64,000 nt of DNA from Corynespora cassiicola (Eukaryota; Ascomycota; Dothideomycetes; Pleosporales; Corynesporascaceae). Numbering within the stretch: position 1 is the first letter of the stretch; the number at the start of each line of letters is the position of its first letter. Positions 31,556-43,404 of the stretch are shown here, in pieces. Made by a program: the position numbers and the translations under genes. The DNA is taken from positions 124,001 to 188,000 of the forward strand of contig JAEUWY010000001.1 of NCBI GenBank assembly GCA_022059125.1, written 5' to 3'. The notes below the pieces were generated by a model. That model ran no database searches and was not told the DNA's origin. It saw only the letters and a list, made by a program, of their open reading frames with translations.

Positions 31556-33912
31556 CTAAAATATTGGATCATACCTAGTCTGCAAATCTGAAACAGCAAG
31601 TAAGTTTGGGTTCGCAGCCACTTTCCATACTCTCAACGCTACGCAGTACGCCCGTTGTGCCAAAGGATCCTTCATCTCGTGCAGCCATCGCAGTAGCTTT
31701 CTGATGTAGCGTTCTGATGAGCTATCGTTACGAGACGGAGGAAGTGAAGACGAAAACTCCAGTAAAAATACTGAAAATGATTGCATCAGATAGTGGACAA
31801 TGCTCCACCATGGCCCGTTCTCATAAAGAAAGACAACATCAGGCTGGTCCGGTAGCAAATCAATAACAGCCTTGGCTGACCCAATACAAAGCGTAGTCAT
31901 ACGACGATTGAAAAGCAGGAGATTATCTTCGTTATTGCCTTCTCTGCCTTCTGTATCCAAACTTCCAAAGCACGGACGTGTTGCTAGAATCCTAGCACTG
32001 TGGAAATGAAGTCCCAGAAGTAGGTGCTCTCGCAGCAGAGTTCGTGACACATCAGTTTTTCCTGGATAATGTGTCTGAAACTTCAAAATGGGAGGCAGCG
32101 ATGCCATCCAACCATCAAGACGCTGGTTAAATCGTCTGATGTGTTCCTGAATTTCATCTAAGGACTGAATCATCGTGCCTGGTGCGTACAGCGTTGACAG
32201 CATGTCTTGCGTGATTATGCCAATCTGAACCACAGCCTTGAAATAAGATCCAGGGATCGATTCTTTTTCTCTTTGCTCGTTCCCAAGAAATGCAAGAGGA
32301 AAGCTCGTTAGAATAGAGGATGTCGGAAAAGCCAGGCTTTTCGCTGATAAAGCAAGGTCCGATGGTGCATCACCGCGTCTGTAACGATTTTCTACTCCGT
32401 CTTTTACAATTTGTTCTTCTGAGAGAGTTAGTGGCAACGGAACAGAACATTGCGAATCGACCATGGTGCTCGGACGCCCTGTGATTATGCTGAGCAGGCG
32501 TTCAAGACAGTATAGACTCCACCAAACGCGCACCAATATCTCTCGCTTCGCAGCTGTGGTCGATGGATCACCGTTACGAACATGAAGGCCGAGGGAGTAA
32601 GCAAAACGTAATGCCGTGCCTACAGCTATCCATGCACTTGGAACAAGACGATCAGCGGGTGTTCAAACCAACGAGAGAGCTCAGGCTGTTTATTATGAGA
32701 TGGCACCATTACTTACCGGCTCATTTGCCCAATCGAAACGTAATAGAAGGCTAAAAGTCCCGTCATTTGAATCTGAAGTACATCTGGATAAGCCAGAGGC
32801 GACATCTCAACGAGACCAAGCATTCTGGCTCTAGTTTGATATATAGCATGGTCTTCTGTGTCTCCTCGCGAGCTGGTCCTCACTAAGCGCGAGTACCTTG
32901 CACCTATGGCAAACACAAGGTTTATCACGATCTTCCACCGAGGATCCGGGCGAGCCGAACTGCTAGATTGCGGCGCATCGAAGTACTCGTCAAACTTATC
33001 TTCTAGCAATCTCCGCGGCAGTATGGGAAACGAGTCCTGGACCGTGGATATGTAGCACTCTAGCAGATGTCCAGCCGTTTCGCGTGTCGACATATCAGGG
33101 GAGATGATGGACAAGTCGGGATTGACACTCTCCGTATCCATGTAGAATGAAAGCGAGCTCACTTGACCGAGGGCTCCCTGCACACAAGACGGCTGCTGTC
33201 TACACCTGAGCTGTAGTATAACATCTCGAAGCCACTGGACTTCTGAGCTCTTTCCTACGAATCCAATTGCTCGCACCCTTTCGTCACTAAGTTGGTTTTC
33301 GTTAACGAGGTCCAGCGAGTTGTTGTTAAATGGATCCGGTGGTTTGTGCAATGCCGACACAGCATTTTCCGGCTGTAGAAGCGAACCTTCGCTTTTAATG
33401 CTGGTCTCAGAGTGAGATCGCGATTGTGGAATGCTGGGAATATCCTCTGCAACCTGGGTGCATGTTAGCAACCAAGATCGGCTGGTGATCCATTGACGGG
33501 ACCGAGTCACACCGCATCTAACAGTCCACTTATTGTAGAATGTTCATCAGCACATGTACGGTCCTTCAAGTCGTTCAAAATATTTGCCATCTGAGCACAC
33601 CTCTCAGTAAGTCTAAGTGATTCATCAGCAACCAATGCAAGGACCGAACAAGCATAAAGAGGCATACATTTTCAGTCGGTCTCTCCGAGACTTTGAGTAA
33701 CTGCAGTCTCTACCCTTTGCCTGACAGTGCTTGCACTGCGGTGTATCGCCAGAGCATCTTATCTTGTCGTTCCTGCATGCTGTGCATGCCCGTGAGACGC
33801 GTCGTGTGCTTTTCGCGTTTTGTTCTTGAGGGAGCCGTTTCAAACGGGGAATTGCAACTTTTCTCGACGACGCGGACGACGACGGAGCATGACCAAAGTC
33901 GTTAGACTGCAT
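31556..33912 (-). CDS. Zn2Cys6 transcription factor with fungal_trans domain
   Basis: Four exons: 33912-33668, 33600-33513, 33453-32717 and 32636-31556. Introns are 67, 59 and 80 nt and all phases join, giving 716 aa from MQSNDFGHAP. The binuclear zinc cluster is ACTACRNDKIRCSGDTPQCKHCQAKGRDCSY (six cysteines), followed by a basic linker. The fungal_trans regulatory domain lies across the exon 3/4 junction: LLECYISTVQDSFPILPRR, QMTGLLAFYYVSIGQMSRAWIAVGTALRFAYSLGLHVRN and WWSLYCLERLLSIITGRPS. It is a nuclear DNA-binding regulator of unknown pathway. Its neighbours give no metabolic cluster. An in-frame ATG also exists at 33981, but sequence before MQSN is not family-like. Confidence 0.9.
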
Positions 33913-34638
33913 GTTCGACGGCTGGTTCGTGTGCGTATTCAAAATCGTTCGTCGCATGCAGAATACCCACCAGGACCGCATTTGATGTTGCGTGACGAGA
34001 GTCCTGCGGGGGTCATTTTACGGCTTATCTATATTTGGCCAGAGTGGGTCCCGGCCCGGCACCTTTCGTCTGGGCATAGCTTTGTGTCACTTTACAGTCA
34101 CGTGATGTTGATGCTCTTCTCTCTTTCCTTGCAGAATGTTACTTCATTTGACAATTATTTACATTATGCACACTTTGAATGCTGTCTGGCTTAATCTAAT
34201 GTTGAATTTCTACGGTAAATTCCTGCATCCTTATTGGTGATACGCAAGCTGGTAGCGCCCTCTTGCCCTCTCCAGAATCATCGGCATTCTGCCGTTGTTG
34301 AGCCGCGAACTCGGTGGTTTTAGATGTTTCATTTACCACATGCCTTCTAAGATAAATTGTACATTTGCTAAAAAAAAAACTCAATACAGTGTTCAAACGA
34401 TAATGCTATCATGGCAGAATATTGATGCATAAGATGGAACCCTCTGCCGCAAATTATCACGGAAGCGGAGAGCCGATGGTCAGTCTTGGCAATTATATCA
34501 TTCCGCATCTGAACCCCACGCCACATGACGAATCCGAAACGTGGGGCAAGCTGCTGATCAAATTGATAGTATCCATTCTTGTGCTGAATATTCACTTGAT
34601 CATCAGGAGCTCTTTGGACCATTTGGAACATGTAGAAT
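33913..34638. other. Intergenic
   Basis: Promoter of the zinc-cluster gene and AT-rich DNA with a poly-A/T run near 34371. No gene seen. Confidence 0.4.
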
Positions 34639-35160
34639 CTAACACAATACATTACCGCTATCCATCAAATTTATTTTGAGAACTGCGTCCGGCTCAGCCC
34701 AATCTTCTCCTGTAGTCTTTATATGTCGTGTGTACTGTGCGGATTGTCCTCTTGCTTGGTATTGCTGCACAAACCAGCGGCCAATATCATCAAGGCAATT
34801 CAAACAGGACTCTACCCTCAGCTGCATAGACCCGCATGTGTGCAAACACTTGATTTTGACCGTGTCGAGTGTAGGAACTTGTAGCAGAGACACCAGGCAT
34901 AAATCTCGGGCAACCTCATTGACTGACTTTGATGTGAACATGCCTAGGCATGTTGGATCGGGTTTTAGTAGTCCATCGCAATATAAAACGAGAGTGTAAC
35001 TCCCATAAATTGCTGTTTGTTTCGTTGTCGAGTTCTGTAAGTCGGTAAAAGTTTCGCTGTCATTATTGTATGTTTGCTTGGATGCTGGGAAATCTTGATC
35101 AGCATCCTTCAAGCACAGACGAATAAGAACGCGGAACCATAGCAGGTCTACCTTGAGAAG
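34639..35160 (-). pseudogene. Unidentified coding-like fragment
   Basis: An open frame of about 170 codons without a convincing ATG start. It can be read from the AAGGTAGACCTGCTATGG region leftward as KVDLLWFRVLIRLCLKDADQDF and on to a stop at 34639. It contains several Cys (KCLHTCGSMQLRVESCLNCLDDIG) and no family I recognise. It could be one exon of a spliced gene or a relic. Confidence 0.25.
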
Positions 35161-37421
35161 TTTTCTTTAAGAAGGGCATAGTCCTACTAGCTATGGAAGA
35201 ATTATCAGAATAATTGTAAATCTGAGAGTATGTAGATAAGAAGGCAAAGGGCCTTTTCACTCTGGGATTTCATCACCTTGTTTCCATGCCTTGAGATTAG
35301 ATGTGACGGCATCTTTCCGACGATCTTGATTTGTTTGTTCCTAAACCTAGGCTAGGCTATAGGACTCCGAACCTAATCTACTCTGGGCACATCCCGATTA
35401 TTGATTGGTTTAGGCACTATTGGCTAATTAAGCTCGCCACCAAAAGATACTTAGCAACACGCCCGTTTTAGGAGTTAACATTCTAGCTTTTATCATTTGT
35501 GCACGATGTTTGTATCGCATGTTCATAGTAAGCACAGACACATTGCTTCCGGGAATTGCAATGGCAGTGTCTATGTTAAATTAGCTGACTTAATACCCTG
35601 GAAATCTAACATCACAAGATATCGATGGACTAGGAATATGACCCAAGATGCGAGCACGGCAAAGGGCTCATTCTAGCTATCTCGCTATAGGCCCTTATTA
35701 GATATCATATAAAGTAGTTCACAAGTCAATCGTTCGGGGGCTTCTTGGCACCGCGAAGATACGACCGTCAATAACATCACAATCTGATTATGTATCACAA
35801 TTGCACTGCGTAAGGTATCTTAATTGTCTGGTAAGTTCTTGAGTTGTGCCTAGTTGATATACGCCCCCTGCAGCGGCGCGGGGCTCAACTTGAATCCTTT
35901 GGCATCGCATCACCATCCTTACTTTTTACAGCTTCTGGAGGCTTTGCAGCTCTCGCGATAGTTTAGTTGCCTCTTTTTTATATAAGACTTTTCTTTCAAG
36001 TAATGTAATTGGCTAGTGTTGCGATTTTTAACCACTTCTGCATTATAAGATTATGCACGCTTGGGCTGCTCAGCCATAATTATTATCGCCTACAAAGCCA
36101 ACTTGGTACTCATTGCCATCTTTCTCATCGCAATCATTATAGGCGATGTGGATTTTCAATCAGGCTCGTGCTATCGTTTTCCTACAGCTCTTTACTGCTT
36201 CTCAACCTCGCGTACTATTTTTGGGTGCGTGGGTCGCCAAATTCAATAAAGAAAAGGAGAGTAGGCCGAGAGACGTTACAGACTACAGCAACGCCCCGAA
36301 AGCTTGAAAGGGGTTCTTTTCTAGTGTTTCAAGATCTTGAAAAATATTGTATTCACAAATAGAAGATGGCTGCTTCTGGTGTGGTGGTGTCAGGGTTCAC
36401 ATGCGAAATCAATTCAACAGTGACGCTCGATTAACAGTAGCAATAGTATTTAGCCAGAAGGTTCAAGACTAGATACAAGACGTAGTACAAAGAGCAAGAA
36501 AGGCCTCTCTACGTTCGTGATTCCTTACGTCTCAGGATCACGGATGGAGAACATCCGATCCGGACAGTCACGTGCATGCATGTCACGCGGTCCCGTGACA
36601 GGTGGTATCGATGAGGTAGTAGAAAGTGGTGAGATTTTGGCAAAAGTTACCGGTTCACTTATCACGTACGTTAGTATAGCTAAGAAAAAAGGGCTTTTGC
36701 AGCTCTTTTGATACAAATGTAAAGGATTGAACGAACGGTGTTGCTCGAAGTCGTGCGGGGAACTTTGCTTGGCTGACGTTGTCACCAAGCACCAGTTCTG
36801 CTGCAGAGGGATCTAGCTATTTGCAGCCTGCCGGCACCATTCTTTCACAAATTTACTTCCATGTCAAGATTTAAACTCTTGCGTGAACTCATCGTGGGTC
36901 AATCGCATACTTATGTCGAGATCGGTAGAATCCAAAACAATACCTAAATTCGATGGGGATCGAAGAGCAGTTTGGTCTAAATCGTGGAGATTTCGGGGAC
37001 TCACAATATACTTACCAACATCATGTTAACATAATATTATTAAACAATGTGGCAAAGACTGTCAATGCAAATGCGGGTACGTCTGGGAGCTATGCCGTTT
37101 TCAAGTTTGAGCTCCAGTGTTTGAGAATTTTAACTTTCGGGGTGTGTTTCCTCGATTGGGTACCAAAATAATCTTTCCGGTCTTCAATCCCTGCCTTGTT
37201 TGCAGATTTTAACAGGCAATGCCTCTTTACGCACCACCTATCACCTTTTGAGGAACATGTTCCGTATAGCGTCAAACGATTAGCGTTCTCTTATGTCAAC
37301 GAAACAGCCAGCTTCCTGTCGCTCAGGACGGATTGAGGTACATGTCTTGGCAACTGCAGCCTTATATCGGTTTTGGTTCATTTGTGCAGGCTGTTTCCCA
37401 AGATATCCTCCTACAAAGTAC
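35161..37421. other. Gene-poor 2.2 kb region with one dispersed repeat
   Basis: AT-rich, with only short, unconvincing open frames. Bases 36389-36600 form a dispersed repeat (separate entry). The last ~130 bases are in frame with the next regulator from an ATG at 37293, but lack family features. Confidence 0.45.
36389..36600 (+). repeat. Dispersed 210-bp repeat, copy 1
   Basis: GTCAGGGTTCACATGCGAAATC..GATTCCTTACGTCTCAGGATCACGG..CACGTGCATGCATGTCACGCGGTCCCGTGACA. A roughly 90-95% identical inverse copy is at 53679-53892, and a decayed third at 54934-55040. The end contains nested palindromes (GTCACGTGCATGCATGTCAC; GTCACGCGGTCCCGTGAC), a MITE-like layout. Confidence 0.72.
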
Positions 37422-39835
37422 ATGAATCATCCAAGTAAATCATCAACTCGGTCGAACTCCGCTCCTCGGAGACGAGCACTCGTCAGTTGCGATAGATGCA
37501 AATTACGGCGAGCACGTTGCATTCGGGCCGACCCCAATACGGCTTGCGCTGACTGTCAATCAAGTGGCTCGCAATGCGAGTTCAAGCTACCTCGAAAACA
37601 GAGAATCTATGGTAGTACTGAGACACTCAGCCTTAGGTTCCGAGCGCTGGAATCATTGGTCAAGGGTCTTTTCCCAGATGAAAATGTTCAGGATACAAAG
37701 ACGCTGTTCAAAATCGCTTCTTCTCGTCAAATCACAATGCCTGCACAAGACGATTATACCCCACTGCCGAATGAGATTTTCGGCTACTCGGAAAAGCCAG
37801 TGTCGCACACAACAGCGGAAAGCAATCTAATTCCACGATTAAAATACGCGCGTACCATAAGCTCGGCCACTGGCGAAAATCGTCCGGGGGAAAAGAACAT
37901 ATCCACTATTGATTGTGAAGCCTTTTATTTCGGGCCTTCAAGTAGCTTCAGCATAGGACCGAAAGTGCAGAGTCTAGTTACACGATACTATGCGCTACCC
38001 TTGGGTAAATCCTTAACATGCTACTCGACTTCTCAATCGTCGCATCGTTCAACTTCGACTGGAGACCAAGCTGAAAGTTCGAAGCGCCAGAAAAGAAAAG
38101 TCGCAGATGCCGCATTTGGCAATCGGAATGCCTCGGATGAGGAAAGGAAGGCTCATAAGAAATCTCGACTGAATTTGCTCATCTCAGACCGCGTCAATGC
38201 TAGCAACATGCCAAAGGATTTCCTCCCGTCCAAGCCGATAGCCGATTCACTAGTATCTGCGTTCTTTGGTCGAGTCAATGCAAGATTTCCTATCTTCGAC
38301 AGGGATGTTTTTCAGTCTCAGTACGATGCGACTTTCTCTCTGTCACCTACCAAAATGAATTTCCAAGATATGGATATTGGATGGGCTTGCTGTTTGAAGC
38401 TGATAATGGCACTTGGGGCACAAGACGTGAAAGTCAGTTGCATAATACTATTTGCCATCTCACCCGATCCGAAATCAATTGCTGACTTGGCCAGGATCGG
38501 GACGAAGAGAAATTTTCGATATTCCAGAAGAACTTTTTAGAGTTCGTATGGGCCAGTCTGGCGCGGCTCATGAAAATTTCTATTGCAAATATCCAAGCGT
38601 TGATGCTTCTTGCATATTGGGACCACAAATTTGGCAGTCGAAACAGCTCATGGGTTCTTGTCGGTACTGCCAACCGCATGGTGAGTCATATATGAATCCC
38701 AAGCATTCATTCATTCTAACGTCACCAGGCCTTCTCCTTGGGACTACATCGGGAATGCACCATGGTGGATTTGGAACCCGAGGAGAGGGTGACTAGGAGG
38801 ATCGTGTGGCGAGCTTTGTACGGCTTTGAGAAGTTCCTTTGCACTATACTTGGAAGGCCGAACTCCATCGATGATCAGGATACCACGACTAAATATACTG
38901 ATGAGGGTATTGTGAAGAACGAAGAGAACCCCTTCACCTATCTGGATGCCACAATACAACTGCTAGGTCTGTCCGATTCCCTCAGACGAAAAGCCTATGT
39001 CGGCGACAATTTTGCGGATGAGAACGCCCCATCTATACACGCCGCAAAAGATTTGCTGGAACAACAAGACAACTTGTACAAATCCCTTCCAACTTTATTT
39101 TTACAATCTGCCTCGATTGAAGCTAACAGTAGCGGTAAATGGACCCTTCACATGTTTTATCATTATCTTCGGTGCGTCATTACTCGAAACTTCCTACTTC
39201 AGATACTAGAAATGAGAATGGCCGAGCTCGAGAGTAAATTTGTGATTGCGCCGGAAAACCTACACCAGAGAGAATTACTAGCTCAAGAATGCGTCTTGTC
39301 AGCACAAATTTGCCTCCAAATCCTGAATGATGCCAATGAGGCTGGAGTCTTGGATGATGCAAAGTGGGAAGATGATTCTTACATTTCACATGCCATCCTC
39401 ATCCTTTGCATAGACATGTTCATACGACCAAGACGCGATGCTGATTCCAGCCAAGACACAAAACGAAAGACGCTTGTTTCCCACGCTGTTTCCTGGTTGA
39501 AGGAATCTAACTCGGCTCCAAATCTCAATCAGCTGAGTCAGGCTGCAGTACAGCTTGCGGGAATTACTGGAGTAACCAATGAGCCTTATACTCGGCAGCA
39601 AAACTCGGGCCAATTTGATCTCCTTGCTCCTTTGTCTCGGCAAAATTCGAATAAAAGCGACGAAGATTCTGCTGAAGAGAGCGATTTCATGAATTCTTCT
39701 GGATGGTATGATAATGAATTCGCCGACATATCCTATCTTTTCGACATTCAGGACCCTTCTTTCTTCGGGCAAGTTTCCGATCCGACCATCCATCAAGATC
39801 TTGGGACTTGGGTGAATGAATCGCAAGAGCATTAG
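37422..39835 (+). CDS. Zn2Cys6 transcription factor with fungal_trans domain
   Basis: Exons are 37422-38426, 38495-38680 and 38729-39835. Introns are 68 nt (CTGAC branch) and 48 nt (CTAAC branch). The product is 765 aa from MNHPSKSST. The N-terminal zinc cluster is SCDRCKLRRARCIRADPNTACADCQSSGSQCEF, followed by basic residues. The central fungal_trans region has LVSAFFGRVNARFPIFDRDVF, then RNSSWVLVGTANRMAFSLGLHRECTMVDLEPEERVTRRIVWRALY, and a FLCTILGRPNSI block. It is acidic and Asp/Ser-rich toward the C-terminus, consistent with activation. Residues 264-270 include the basic SSKRQKRK stretch, a likely NLS. An upstream in-frame ATG at 37293 would add 43 residues without known features. Confidence 0.9.
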
Positions 39836-40435
39836 GCGTTCTCGAGGTGATTCTGCAACTTCACATCACGACAAACCGGAGCTGTCTGTTTCCTAATCTG
39901 AGCACATTGTTGTCACCGGAATTCGGACACCACCAAGCAACCATCAGCGATTGCTGCAACAGCTTTTGCGGCTCGTAAATGTTATGAAATCAGAAATATT
40001 CGGATCAAGTCGTAATGTAAATTCGTAAATCCGGTATGGACGCGATGATCTGTGCGTGGTGTTGCGGTGCTGGCGGCAAGATCTAGATCGATGTCGCATT
40101 TTCGCGTGCTTGGGTGGGTGGTCTCATATTGTGAAAAGTTGGTGTATTCTTCTCAGTTGCACCCTAGCTTGGCTATCTAACAGGAACCGCATAGCAAGCT
40201 TAGTGATGCAGTCCATCCTGGCGTGCGACAAGATGTATAAGCAGCGTCGGCGCACGGACATATATAGATCAGCTGCATATTTTTTATGCACTAGCCTAAC
40301 ATGCGCTAGTGCATTACGCCCTACGATTGATTAGCTACCCTCTACGCCTTTAAAGAGGTTTCCGGTGTGTAGAAAAACCTCGTTGTCTCTCTCACCTTAT
40401 GAAAAAAACGTCCCCGTGTTCGAAGCTCCTCCACG
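39836..40435. other. Intergenic with a short hairpin
   Basis: Contains a perfect 9-bp inverted repeat, TGCACTAGC (40287-40295) and GCTAGTGCA (40305-40313). No gene. Confidence 0.45.
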
Positions 40436-41172
40436 ATGTCGTCCGATAGACTTTTTGGCCAGCTCCAAAGCCCAGCCGGGCCGACCCTCTTTACACGCCC
40501 TCTTACCTATATGGACACCCCAGAATGCATCTTGGTAGAGTCCGCTTTTCCAGAACCTGAGCGTTGTTCTGAAGAGAAGGTACTTTCTGGATGAATAAGA
40601 TTGTACAAAATAGCTGACCTATGAGCAATCAGTTCGTCTACCGTCTGACTGAAAGTCCAGAACTCTGCCTGGGTGTGTTCGTTGACTCTAAAGAGGACAT
40701 GAGCTCCCCCAAACTCATCGGACATATCATTGCAACACGATCATCATCTCATAGCATCACAGATGGCTCTATGCAGATGCCAGATGGCTGGAAGTCATCC
40801 AACAGAAGCACTCCGGTCGTTATTGATGGAGAAGTGATAGGAAATGATCCACGAGGAAGAAGCTCTGCTGTCCACTCTGTAGCAATCTTGCCAGAGCACC
40901 AGGGGAAAAAAGTTGGCCGATATCTTTTGGAAGCTTACTTCAAACACGTTAAATCTTCTCAAATTGGCATTGATAGAATTATCATAATTGCGCATGCTCA
41001 TCTAATCCCTTTCTACGAAAGCATGGGCTTTAGAAAAAAAGGTAAAAGTGAATGTGCATTTGGAGGTGGAGGATGGTATGATCTGGTAAGTGTTATAGAT
41101 ACCTATTGACTTTTCTAATCTCTGAATTGTGCACTAATTTTTATCCAGGCGTTAGAGTTCTGTAAGGAATGA
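40436..41172 (+). CDS. GNAT-family N-acetyltransferase (AANAT/SNAT-like)
   Basis: Three exons: 40436-40579, 40633-41085 and 41149-41172, 206 aa. Introns are 53 nt (CTGAC) and 63 nt (TCTAATC). The start includes VESAFPEPERCSEEKFVYRL, a typical acceptor-loop region of arylalkylamine N-acetyltransferase-like GNATs. The acetyl-CoA site is SVAILPEHQGKKVGRYLLEAYF (Q-x-x-G-K/x-G-x pattern), then IIAHAHLIPFYESMGFRKKGKSECAFGGGGWYDL. It would transfer acetyl from acetyl-CoA to an amine, perhaps serotonin-like or polyamine; the substrate is not inferable. The short last exon (ALEFCKE) is supported by the GTAAGT donor and restores a conserved-looking end. Confidence 0.88.
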
Positions 41173-41339
41173 AGATTAAAATAACTTGTTGACCTTTACA
41201 TATCCAGCATTGTTATGGAACTATCATTTTTAGTGTATGAACCCTCTCTTTCGGCATACCTAAGATAAACCACGATCCACAGAAGATATATGTACAAAGC
41301 TACAATATTCAAGTTTTTTCTCTACAAAGACGAGAAAAC

Positions 41340-42590
41340 CACACTGATCTTGTGCGAGTTAATAAGATATGTCCATCTAGCGCCCTTAGGCGCAGCAGAT
41401 GGTTTACTCGAGGATGGACACTTCAAGAGCTTCTTGCTCCAGCTTCAATCCACTTATTTTCTCGAGAGTGGAGGAAAATAGGAGACAAAAGACTTCTCAA
41501 ACAACTGGCGCACGAAATAACAGGTATTCCTGTATCAGCACTCGAAAGCAAGCCGCTGTCCCAGTTCAACGTTGATAATCAATTGTCGTGGAGAGAAAAC
41601 CGACACACTGCACGCGAAGAAGACGAAGCATATTCATTGCTAGGTATCTTTGGCGTACACACAGCCCCTGTTCACGGCGAGGGGACGAAAGAGGCGTTCG
41701 GAAGGCTCCTGAACGAGATCAGCAAGCTGGAGGAGTGTACCCAAGATCTGTACCTCACTGATCCCCGCGACGACAAAAAGCGCATTGAGGAGACGAAAGG
41801 CGGCCTGCTAAAGAATTCTTATCGTTGGATCCTTGGAAACTCTGAGTTCCAGCAGTGGCATAATAGCGATTCAGGTCGACTGCTATGGATCAAGGGCGAT
41901 CCTGGCAAGGGCATGACGATGCTCCTCTGCGGCATCGTTGATGAGCTAAAAGGATCGATAGACAAGACAGACCTGTTGTCATACCTTTTCTGCCAGGCTA
42001 CCGACTTACGAATCAACGATGCTACAGCTGTGCTTCAAGGATTACTCTACATGCTTGTTATCCAGCAGCCATTACTTGTTTCGTACATATGTCAAAGATA
42101 CGATCATGCAGGCAAAGCTCTCTTTGAGGATACAAATGCCTGGGTAGCCCTCTCTGACATTTTTTACAAATATGCTGGAAGATCTGTATTTAAACAACAC
42201 CTACCTAGTCGTCGACGCACTTGACGAATGTTTAGTATCGGACTTACCCAAATTGCTAGACTTCGTCATTCAAATATCGAATACATCTTCTCGCGTCAGG
42301 CGAATCGTATCCAGCCGTAGTTCCCCGGATATTGAAGAACGGCTAGTTAGAGCAGGCCACAAAGTGAAGCTGAGCCTCGAACCAAACGCAACGTCTGTCT
42401 CCACGGCTGTCAGCGTATATATCCAGCATACCGTTCTTTAAATAGCAAAGCAGAAGAAGTACGACCAAAAGACGCAAGATATCGTGCTGTGTCATCTATT
42501 CTCGGATTCCAACGATACTTTTCTCTGGGTAGCTTTGGTCTTTCAGAACCTCGAAGAAAGCTCCAGGTGGTTGCGGTAAGTTAGGGTTGA
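41340..42590 (+). pseudogene. HET-NACHT (het-e/het-d type) NLR pseudogene
   Basis: A truncated, broken STAND gene. It begins within a HET domain (RSRWFTRGWTLQELLAPASIHLFSREW, then ISLLGIFGV-type AYSLLGIFGVHTAPVHGEG). It continues into NACHT with Walker A GDPGKGMTMLLCGI and Walker B YLVVDALDEC. Between these the frame shifts after SDIF: a run of six T at about 42158-42163 appears one base too long for the family reading. A TAA at 42439-42441 then interrupts VYIQHTVL and IAKQKKYDQKTQDIVLCHL. Similarity fades after NDTFLWVALVFQNLEESSRW, so WD40 or other repeats are absent. The HET N-terminal blocks (YTWG, CINQ) are missing upstream. It is non-functional by at least three lesions. Confidence 0.85.
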
Positions 42591-42845
42591 ACATTCTGAG
42601 CACGACATCAATCTTAGTGTTGCTGTCCGCGATGAAAGTTGAAACCACCGCCTATTATTCAAGTTTAGACGATAGTCTTATTAAGTTTTCGATCTTCTAG
42701 AAAGCCCGCATCACATAGTCCCATACCGCCAGTCCAAAACCGAAGTTCTTTTTGTCGGTTATGATCTCGAGCAGAAAATTCATCGTTGTGATGCAAAGCC
42801 ATGTATTTTCCGCTGTTTAAAGGCACGCAAAGCAATGTCGGCGTC

Positions 42846-43085
42846 TCTGAATTGGATAGAGTGGGGCAGAGCTTTGAAAATGTGTAAATCGGGACTAGAA
42901 TTCCGAAGTAGTATCGAGATGCATGCTCCACAGCGGGAACCAAAAACGGGCCCGCGGTGACAGCTTTTGGGTCAACGTTTAGCTACTTTTAGACAGGAGC
43001 TGACGAATGACGCCGCTCCGTATCGTGACATGGGTCTGTGTTCACGTGATAGCGCGCCAGTCGGTGAGTCGGTGCCAAAATGAAC
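42846..43085 (+). repeat. Inverted end family 2, left copy
   Basis: GAGTGGGGCAGAGC..ATCGAGATGCATGCTCCACAGCGGGAACCAAAAACGGGCC..TTTTGGGTCAACGTTTAGCTACTTTTAGAC..CACGTGATAGCGCGCCAGTCGGTGAGTCGGTGC. The inverse, about 75% identical by eye over 240 bp, is at 53277-53523. Weaker relatives lie near 10690-10830, 45230-45262 and 55085-55165. Confidence 0.75.
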
Positions 43086-43404
43086 GAACCGTGTTCGCCA
43101 AGACGCCGAGTTGCGCAGGGCTAGCTTGGTCATCGGCCTCTTCAAAACAAACAAGCCGTATCGTCACCGATCCCCACATCGAAGCATTCAACTCTCCTCC
43201 CATGCATTCAAGAACTCATCTGGATGTTGAGATTTGGATAGATAGTATTGGTACAACGCCTTCTTGGTACGTGCTCCGTCCCGCGTGGACACTGGATGAG
43301 CGACCACTGATTGTAACTGTATCGCCAGCTCACCTGCTCCGCTCGTCGCTCCCTGCGCAACCGATGACAAGGAGAACAGCTGGTCGAAAGCGAAGCGTCA
43401 AACA

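Noticed and set aside
36009..36362. 117-codon and 62-codon frames with hydrophobic stretches
   Set aside because: AT-rich low-complexity DNA readily yields Ile/Leu runs. No family or splice support.
31556..41172. Secondary-metabolite or catabolic cluster around two Zn2Cys6 regulators and the GNAT
   Set aside because: No PKS, NRPS, P450, transporter or oxidoreductase genes accompany them.
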